A stretch of DNA of 20,478 nucleotides from DATMRF01 sp035566435 (lineage in GTDB: Bacteria; Verrucomicrobiota; Verrucomicrobiia; Limisphaerales; UBA8199). Every line of letters starts with the position of its first letter. Within the stretch, counting starts at the first letter, position 1. The position numbers and the translations under genes were made by a program. The DNA lies in assembly GCA_035566435.1 (NCBI GenBank), contig DATMRF010000075.1, positions 1 through 20,478 on the forward strand, read 5' to 3'. Positions 14,642 through 20,478 of this stretch are shown here, in pieces. The notes under the pieces were generated by a model. It was not told the origin of the DNA and ran no database searches. It saw only the letters and a program-made list of their open reading frames with translations.

Positions 14642-15195
14642 TCAGCGGTAGCCCTGCCAGAGCCAGGCCAGCGCGTCGGGGACAGTTTGTCCGATGACCC
14701 GGCCGTCACGATGCCGTGAGGCCTTCGACAAAACGAAGCGGTAGTGATACCTCTTGGCCTTCAAGGCAGCAGCCATGCGCTGGTTTGCCATGATCCAATT
14801 GTGAAAGGACGCTTCATCGCGATCAAAGCCAAGGTCTTGTTCGCTGACGTGCATCCATAGCCCAGACCATCCTGCACCACAATGAACGGCGCGGGCGTGC
14901 CAGCCACATACTGCTGCGGCACATAAACGCAGACCAACCTGTGAAACGGCACGAAACCCGGTTGGTCCTTCGCGGTGCCGGGGTAAATCTTACTGTCCTC
15001 CGAATACATCGTGAACATGTGAAGCGTCCCGCGTGGCACACCCTCCCTGACCGCCAATTCCAGAGCGTTGGTGTAATTTGGGCCAATCGTGAAATCCCAG
15101 TCTGCATCCGCCTCTGCGGCAGAAACCGGGAGCGAATACAAGAGCGTGCCAAGCAAGGCGACGGCGGAAGCGAATGGCGCGATTTTCGTTTTCAT
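14642..15195 (-). pseudogene. Secreted esterase with out-of-frame internal deletion
   Basis: The N-terminal part starts with a signal peptide (KTKIAPFASAVALLG to SAAEA) and continues with NYTNALELAVREGVPRGTLH, MYSEDSKIYPGTAKDQPGF, VCVYVPQQY and FIVVQDGLG, as in esterase-D-like alpha/beta hydrolases. Near 14858-14866 it passes in another frame into the C-terminus of the same family: LWMHVSEQDLGFD, FHNWIMANQRMAAALKAKRY, HRDGRVIGQTVPDALAWLWQ and a stop at 14642. The central part with the nucleophile Ser motif is missing. The start at 15195 lies 25 nt after the stop of the kinase-helicase gene. The deletion type matches that of the SDR pseudogene. Confidence 0.8.
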
Positions 15196-15220
15196 AGTGT
15201 GAGCGAGTGTTGAATCCGGT

Positions 15221-18200
15221 TCAAGTTCTCTCGACATAACGCTTCTTCACTTTTTCCGTGATCAGCTTGTCCGCCTCACGCTTCGCTTTTTCCCTGTCAG
15301 CAAATAATTTCGTCTGTGACTGGCCCGCGGTTCCGATGCGGCCGAAGTGAACGGTAAACGAATTGGCCGACACGGAGATCTCCCAGAACTTTTGGGATGA
15401 ACCGCCGATGAATTCAAAGCGGCGGACAGAATCGGGCCTGGAAGCCGAAGCCGGGACGGGGGGGCGCGCGGCGGTCTCCGCTTTTTTTGGTTGAGCGACA
15501 GGTGCCTGCACGGCCCTGGGTAGAGGCAATGGCGCTGACCCGGCCGAATCGGAAGCGGGAGGCACCGCAGGCTCAACTGGCTCCTCCTCGTGGGCATCGA
15601 CCTGCTCCTCCAGGTCCTGACCGCGCAGCAATTTCTCCAGCCTGCTCAGGACGTCGTCCGGGTTGTGATACCAATCTTTCGTCAGCACCAGGGCAAAGCG
15701 CCAGCCGAACGCGCGCAAGATGGACGGCTGCATCAGATATCGGTCCAGCAGGTTCGGATTGGTGTAGTGTCCGTCCGTGTCCACGAGAATGCCAAGTTGA
15801 TAGAAGCTGTCTGAGTTGCTTCGCACGGCGACATCACAACGGAACCTGGATTGGCCGACATTCAAATCCACCAAATAACCGCGCGAGCGCAAAGCGTTCG
15901 CCAGACCTTCGACCACGGCGTCACCCTTGCTCAACGGTGCGAGCGCTTTGCGCGCCAGTGGATTCAAGTTCTCCAATACGCGCCGGGCGACAGCGACATC
16001 GCCCTTTGATACGGCCTCGGCGTACTGAAGGAAATTTTTCAGACTGTTCGCGCCATCATTGTATTCGTTGGTGATGTCCTGGTGGCGGAGGGAACTGACC
16101 AGCGCCATGTGATGTTTGGCACGCGAGAAGATAACATTCAACCGTTTCTCGCCGCCGCGCTGGTTGATCGGACCAAAGTTCATGAGCATCCGTCCGCCGG
16201 GATCGCGGCCGTAGCAAACACTCATGATGATGATATCGCGTTCGTCACCCTGCACGTTTTCGAGGTTCTTGACAAACAAGCCGCAGAATACGTCGTTCTC
16301 CTCGCGCACGTGCTCGGCCTCCAGGCGCGCCGCGAAGTCGGTGTCCTCGTCCGCCAGCCGGCTCAAGGCGTTCTCAATTTCAATCTGCTGAGCTTCGGAG
16401 AAGGCCACGATGCCGATGCTGAGCTTGTTTTCGCGGCGAAGCAGGCCGCGGACGAGCTGGGCGATGTAAGCAGCTTCATTCGGATTCGTGCGATCCTCAT
16501 AGACCCCATTCTCCATGAAGTGAAAACTGATGCTGCGGGCGAGCAGCGCATCCACAAGGGTATCGCCCTGGGCCGCCGCGGTGATCCGGAGCTCGGGGAG
16601 GTTGTCCAGAGCGCGTTGGCGATCCGGGATGGTAAACAGGTTACCGCTGTAAAACGCGGCGTTGGAAAAACTGATCAGCGCTTCATAACGGCTGCGATAG
16701 TGCCAGGCGAGCAGTGTGGCTGGAAGGTTCTGCGCAGACTGGGTGAGGAAGCTGTCCGAATCCAGGTCAACTTCCACTCGTTCTCCGTCCTCCTCCACGA
16801 CGACGCTTTCAGCCTCAGTGCGGCCCGCCGCGAAAAACGTGGTTGGCGGGAGTTGCATTTCGTCGCCCACAATGATCACCTGATGAGAGCGGTAGATGGC
16901 GGGAATCGCTTCCGCGAGCGGGATCTGGCTGGCTTCGTCGAAGATCACCACATCAAACAAGTCCGGGTTGAGCGGCAGCGTATCGGAGACGCTGAGCGGG
17001 CTCATCAGCCAGATCGGTTTCAAATCCTGGATGACCTGCCCCGTGTCACCCGCGGCCAGGTCGCGAATGGATTTGTACCGCATGGTCTTGCCGAATTCAT
17101 GCTCAAGGTCACGGCGGCCAGCGGCATAGGATTTCTTGAATGCTTTCTGGTCAGACTGCACCTGGGAGGCCGGCTGCGAGGAGATAGTGACGTGTTCTAG
17201 AAACTTCTGGCGGACAGCGGCGCGAATGACCCGGGCATTCAATCCGAGCCACTCCCGGTAATGCTTCTCAAGCTGAGCCATTTTGCGTGTGAGAGCCCGC
17301 CCCTCAAACCGATTAACGGCCCGGTCCTGCCGATAGACCTGATTGAGGCTCTTGTGCCCGATGGCAGCCTCGAATTCATTCAGAGGCACCTCGGCCCGTC
17401 GTAATGCATGGCTGAACGCTTCAGGCAACTCGACGAGCTCAGACAAAAGCGGGGACAACTCCGCCAGGGTGGCGGTTTGCTCTCGCAGTTTCGCCAGCAC
17501 TTGCCCGAGTTCAGGAAAATCAAACTGCTCATGCTCGGCCAGAAGCGAATGGAGCGTCGTGTCCAGTTCCGTGAAACGCTCGTGAATGCCGCCAAGGCTC
17601 TCAATGAGCCCGCCAGCCTCAGCCGATTGGGCAAGCTGTTGAAGGAGCGCTTTGACAGAAGCGTGCGTGGTGCGACGGTCGGCGCGGAGTTCAACAACCA
17701 AGGAACGGAATGACTCGACGTCATCCGTGTGCCAGTCTCTGCCCGCCTGCTCGCGCAGGGCATCGAATGCAGCCTGGGCCTGGTGTTGCGCGGTCAATTC
17801 CTTGAGCATCTTGCTCCATGCCGGGGCAACGGCATGTTGCGAAAAATCGTATCTGGCCTCGAGCGTCCTCTTTAGACGCCAAAACGCAGGCTGCAGGAAT
17901 CTGAAGATGGACTTTTCAAAGCCCTGAGCTTGCACGAGCGCGTTCTGCGCGTCGTCGGGTGAAAGCGGCTCTTTCCACGCAACCGTCTTCTCCCGCGCGT
18001 GCGCCAGGGCCTGAGCTCCCGCACCGAGCTCACCCGCAAGTTTGTCAAATGCGGCAGCCGTTGGATTGCTCGTCAACAGGTTCAGCAAATTCCGCTGAGC
18101 CAAGGGACAAGCACGAACGGCGAATTCCAGAATCACCTGAATCTCCTCGAAGGTATCCCAAAGCTCATCCGGAAGCCCAGACAACTCGAGCGCGCTTTCA

Positions 18201-20476
18201 ATCGCATCCACGAGGTCCTCGACCTGATCAAGGCACGTGGTAAGCGTTTCGATGGGCCGGTCCGCCTCCAAAACGCCTTTGCCAAGCCAGCGGAGCGGGT
18301 GTTTTGCAAAGCACAGATCCTCGCCAAGGTCCGCCAGGGCGGCTCGCAAACGATCAACCACCTCGCCGTGCTGCAGCCAAAGCGGATACTCCGGCAAGAG
18401 ATCCTCTACTCGGGGCGGCAAATCACGGGCATTGCCGCGAAGTTCCACCAACCGGTGCAAAAGCGAGCGCACTCCGATGCCCGTGTGGGCATGCGGCTGC
18501 CGCATGACTTCGGAAAACCGGCCGAGGCTCGTGAGGTCCTGCTCCATTGCGCGCAAGGCTGCCAGGCGAGACTTCTCCGCGTCAGGATCGAGTTCGGCCC
18601 GGCCCAGGAACTGTTCGTAGGTCTGCTTCAGGTTCTGAATGAAGGCCTTTTTGTCGGTTTGCGAGTCGTGAATCAGGCAGCAGAGCTCATCCAGACCCTT
18701 TTGCCGCAACCGGTGGAACACGACGTCGATGGCGGCGCGTTTTTCACAAACGAACAGCACCCGCTCGCCGCGAGCGACATAATCGGCGATGAGATTGGTG
18801 ATCGTTTGAGATTTGCCGGTGCCGGGCGGCCCTTGAATGATGTAACTCGCGCCCGTTCGGGCGCGCGCAATCGCTGACGCCTGCGCCGCATCACAGGCAA
18901 CAATGAGATGTTGCTCCGCAAGAGCCAGCGGTGGCGGCACTTCTTCGGGCGGCTTTGGACTGAGTGAAAAAACCGTGTCGAATGCGCCGCTCGCCATGTC
19001 CGTCTCGATGAGTCTGGCGTAATCGCTCACCAGCGTCATTTTGCGGTAATTGAAATTTCCCAACGTCAGGCTGCACAGGTCGAAATCCCAGGAATATGGA
19101 TTCTGATTATCGCCATCGCGCAGTGAAAACATCTGCCGTTCCGTCTCCAACACTTTGCCCGGTTCGGCCGCAGCCTCGGGTTCAATAATGTACGGCAACC
19201 GCGCCTGAGGAGCACCGCCCATCACTTCGCGCAGCGGCATGGGCGTGGGGCGCACCTTCTGAAGAAACAACTGCAAGCCCAGCGGATGGAAATTCTCGCG
19301 GTCGTAGCTGTATTCGGGCTTCGCGGCGTTTCGGGCCCGGCGCGCCTGGAGCTTCATGCGGCGACGGTACTGATCCACGCGCTGCCGGGCTTTCTCGTGA
19401 ATCAGCTCAATCTGCGGCCGCTCAATTTTGTTCAGCGTGACACCGGGTTCGCTCGCCTGGATCTGCGCCTTAAGCGCCTCGTAGAATTGGTCGAGCGATG
19501 TTTCTTTCAAATCCACAACTTCAGGCAAGTCGAAGTTGTAGAGCTCCTTGAGGTGATGCCGGAGCGCCGGGTTCACCTCGGCTTCGCTCGAAGTCGGGTC
19601 GAGAACGTAATTGTCGCGAACCCCTTTTTTTCGCGTGAGTTCCACCGGCAGGAGCAATAGCGGCGAATGAATGCGTTCGTCGGGCGCTTCTTTGAGATTG
19701 TTCCAGTGCAGGAAGCACAACACGAGCCGCAGCTGGGAGAAGCCGAACTCAGCGCGGTCGCGCCTTGCCTCGCTGATGATTTTGTCGAGGACACCGGGAA
19801 TGTAAGGTGCGTCTTCAAAGCGCAGGTATTTGCCAAGTGACATCGGCGCGCCCTCGGTGACGATGGCGGCCAGTTCGGGATGCCAGACGAAGAGTTGCTC
19901 CAGTTTGATGTTCCGATAATCGAGCAGGAGTGGAACCGATGCTACCGTTAGATTGAGCGTTTGGAGAGTGGGTTTGAAATAAATGAGCCGGTTGCGCCGG
20001 GAGATTTCGAACAGCCGGTCGCGCAAGTGCGATTGGATTAGCCGGCGCTTGCCGGCCAGAGGGGAATCTTTGAAATCCTTCCGGCCGAAAAAGTTGGTAT
20101 CAAAATCGACCGGCTGCTCGCGGTAATTTTCCAGTCGCGAAATCAGCTGCGCCAAATCCGGCGCGCGCCTGTGCCGATTCAACTCGGTCATCTGGATGAT
20201 GACCGAAGCGAGCACGGCATTGAGGCGGCGATTCAGACCAAAGAGGTTGGAACGGTTGACGGTGAAGAGCTCGAGTTCGCCGGGGTCCGTGAAATCCAAG
20301 CCGCACGCAAAGCTGGCCAGAAGCATCCCGAGCGAGAAGATGTCCGTCAATTCATCGTGATGCCCGACCGCGTGCTCCCATGATTGGTAGTTGGGCAGAA
20401 AAACGGGTTTGGTGATGCCGTTTTCGGCCGAGCTGACTCTGAGATCCGACGTGGTCAGGGATGCTTCATCGATGTC
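15221..20476 (-). CDS. Kinase-like, DUF4011, SF1 helicase, Vsr-like nuclease and WGR multidomain protein (5' end outside window)
   Basis: The frame is open from the right edge, so the true start lies outside the window; 1751 residues are visible. In order: the C-lobe of a protein kinase (residues 1-120; ELTDIFSLGMLLASFACG matches subdomain IX, while the APE position reads SWE); a DUF4011 segment (about 143-225, HLRDRLFEISRRNRLIYF); Walker A GPPGTGKSQT (549-558; nt 18803-18832); a helical insertion of about 600 residues; helicase motif II FDEAS (16928-16942), motif III GDEMQLPPT, motif V VQGDERD and motif VI RLNVIFSRA; an endonuclease domain (nt 15919-15620) with CDVAV, VDTDGHY and GWRFALVLTKDW; a Pro/Ala-rich linker; and a WGR domain (nt 15430-15224, FGRIGTAGQSQTK). 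DUF4011-helicase-Vsr proteins are known anti-phage proteins (Hhe), and kinase plus COG1112 helicase occurs in Mokosh type I. A defence role is therefore likely but inferred. Confidence 0.8.
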   Translation of the reverse strand, partial: DIDEASLTTSDLRVSSAENGITKPVFLPNYQSWEHAVGHHDELTDIFSLGMLLASFACGLDFTDPGELELFTVNRSNLFGLNRRLNAVLASVIIQMTELNRHRRAPDLAQLISRLENYREQPVDFDTNFFGRKDFKDSPLAGKRRLIQSHLRDRLFEISRRNRLIYFKPTLQTLNLTVASVPLLLDYRNIKLEQLFVWHPELAAIVTEGAPMSLGKYLRFEDAPYIPGVLDKIISEARRDRAEFGFSQLRLVLCFLHWNNLKEAPDERIHSPLLLLPVELTRKKGVRDNYVLDPTSSEAEVNPALRHHLKELYNFDLPEVVDLKETSLDQFYEALKAQIQASEPGVTLNKIERPQIELIHEKARQRVDQYRRRMKLQARRARNAAKPEYSYDRENFHPLGLQLFLQKVRPTPMPLREVMGGAPQARLPYIIEPEAAAEPGKVLETERQMFSLRDGDNQNPYSWDFDLCSLTLGNFNYRKMTLVSDYARLIETDMASGAFDTVFSLSPKPPEEVPPPLALAEQHLIVACDAAQASAIARARTGASYIIQGPPGTGKSQTITNLIADYVARGERVLFVCEKRAAIDVVFHRLRQKGLDELCCLIHDSQTDKKAFIQNLKQTYEQFLGRAELDPDAEKSRLAALRAMEQDLTSLGRFSEVMRQPHAHTGIGVRSLLHRLVELRGNARDLPPRVEDLLPEYPLWLQHGEVVDRLRAALADLGEDLCFAKHPLRWLGKGVLEADRPIETLTTCLDQVEDLVDAIESALELSGLPDELWDTFEEIQVILEFAVRACPLAQRNLLNLLTSNPTAAAFDKLAGELGAGAQALAHAREKTVAWKEPLSPDDAQNALVQAQGFEKSIFRFLQPAFWRLKRTLEARYDFSQHAVAPAWSKMLKELTAQHQAQAAFDALREQAGRDWHTDDVESFRSLVVELRADRRTTHASVKALLQQLAQSAEAGGLIESLGGIHERFTELDTTLHSLLAEHEQFDFPELGQVLAKLREQTATLAELSPLLSELVELPEAFSHALRRAEVPLNEFEAAIGHKSLNQVYRQDRAVNRFEGRALTRKMAQLEKHYREWLGLNARVIRAAVRQKFLEHVTISSQPASQVQSDQKAFKKSYAAGRRDLEHEFGKTMRYKSIRDLAAGDTGQVIQDLKPIWLMSPLSVSDTLPLNPDLFDVVIFDEASQIPLAEAIPAIYRSHQVIIVGDEMQLPPTTFFAAGRTEAESVVVEEDGERVEVDLDSDSFLTQSAQNLPATLLAWHYRSRYEALISFSNAAFYSGNLFTIPDRQRALDNLPELRITAAAQGDTLVDALLARSISFHFMENGVYEDRTNPNEAAYIAQLVRGLLRRENKLSIGIVAFSEAQQIEIENALSRLADEDTDFAARLEAEHVREENDVFCGLFVKNLENVQGDERDIIIMSVCYGRDPGGRMLMNFGPINQRGGEKRLNVIFSRAKHHMALVSSLRHQDITNEYNDGANSLKNFLQYAEAVSKGDVAVARRVLENLNPLARKALAPLSKGDAVVEGLANALRSRGYLVDLNVGQSRFRCDVAVRSNSDSFYQLGILVDTDGHYTNPNLLDRYLMQPSILRAFGWRFALVLTKDWYHNPDDVLSRLEKLLRGQDLEEQVDAHEEEPVEPAVPPASDSAGSAPLPLPRAVQAPVAQPKKAETAARPPVPASASRPDSVRRFEFIGGSSQKFWEISVSANSFTVHFGRIGTAGQSQTKLFADREKAKREADKLITEKVKKRYVERT

Positions 20477-20478
20477 GG

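Noticed and set aside
16082..17200. Long plus-strand frame of 372 codons inside the helicase gene
   Set aside because: It lies fully antisense to helicase motifs II-VI, has no domain of its own, and is explained by the high-GC codon use of the real gene.
17999..18877. Plus-strand frame of 292 codons antisense to the helicase
   Set aside because: It overlaps the Walker A region of the minus-strand gene and reads as a Gln/Arg-rich shadow without any motif.

Overview
The window looks like part of a Verrucomicrobiota genome, probably a soil or plant-litter member of the Pedosphaera/Limisphaera type. This is inferred from gene content: a secreted glucuronoyl-esterase-type hydrolase, a DUF3500 protein followed by an EF-hand exported protein, a pair of PepSY-type membrane proteins, ArsR-SRPBCC-DUF899, and very repeat-rich intergenic DNA. 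No RNA gene or other taxonomic marker is present.

Region 1-2390 has no gene I can support. Positions 1-1775 are a patchwork of short degenerate repeats. Each block is built from its own 6-22 bp word (CACTCC, GTCACAC, TGCTACGCTTTTG, GGGACACTT, GGATCACC, CGATAGCTCC/CGGCACCTAT, AATACCA, GCCTTTGC, GGTAACC/GGTAGG). Several blocks are interrupted once by a related core close to CGGTAAACACGGC, and the same block word resumes on the other side. The last block is a run of GGTA words spaced 10-11 bp apart.

Region 2391-3693 (+) holds two overlapping, homologous PepSY-like membrane proteins. Region 4016-7948 (-) holds a DUF3500 secreted protein, a translationally coupled EF-hand exported protein, and then a large secreted enzyme fusing a CE15-like esterase to an SGNH hydrolase. 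Region 8374-9967 (+) is a compact ArsR-SRPBCC-DUF899 operon. Its promoter, a 10-bp inverted-repeat operator and the regulator's start codon are stacked on each other, which predicts an autoregulated and possibly leaderless transcript.

Region 9968-15195 (-) is a mixed stretch of intact and broken genes: a gene remnant, an isocitrate lyase/PEP mutase family enzyme, a possible 33-residue CxxC protein overlapping the stop codon of an MIF-like tautomerase, an SDR pseudogene, a BioF2-like GNAT acetyltransferase, an unrecognised secreted protein, a possible 46-residue ORF and an esterase pseudogene. The SDR and esterase pseudogenes are broken in the same way: the N- and C-terminal parts remain, the catalytic middle is missing, and the ends are joined out of frame.

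Region 15221-20478 (-) is the 3' part of a very large gene that runs off the right edge. The visible 1751 residues contain the end of a protein-kinase-like domain, a DUF4011 segment, a split SF1 (COG1112-type) helicase, a Vsr/MTES_1575-like endonuclease domain and a C-terminal WGR domain. This kinase-helicase-nuclease-WGR protein resembles known single-gene anti-phage proteins (Hhe; Mokosh type I shares kinase plus helicase) without matching them exactly. It is the strongest candidate here for an undescribed defence system.
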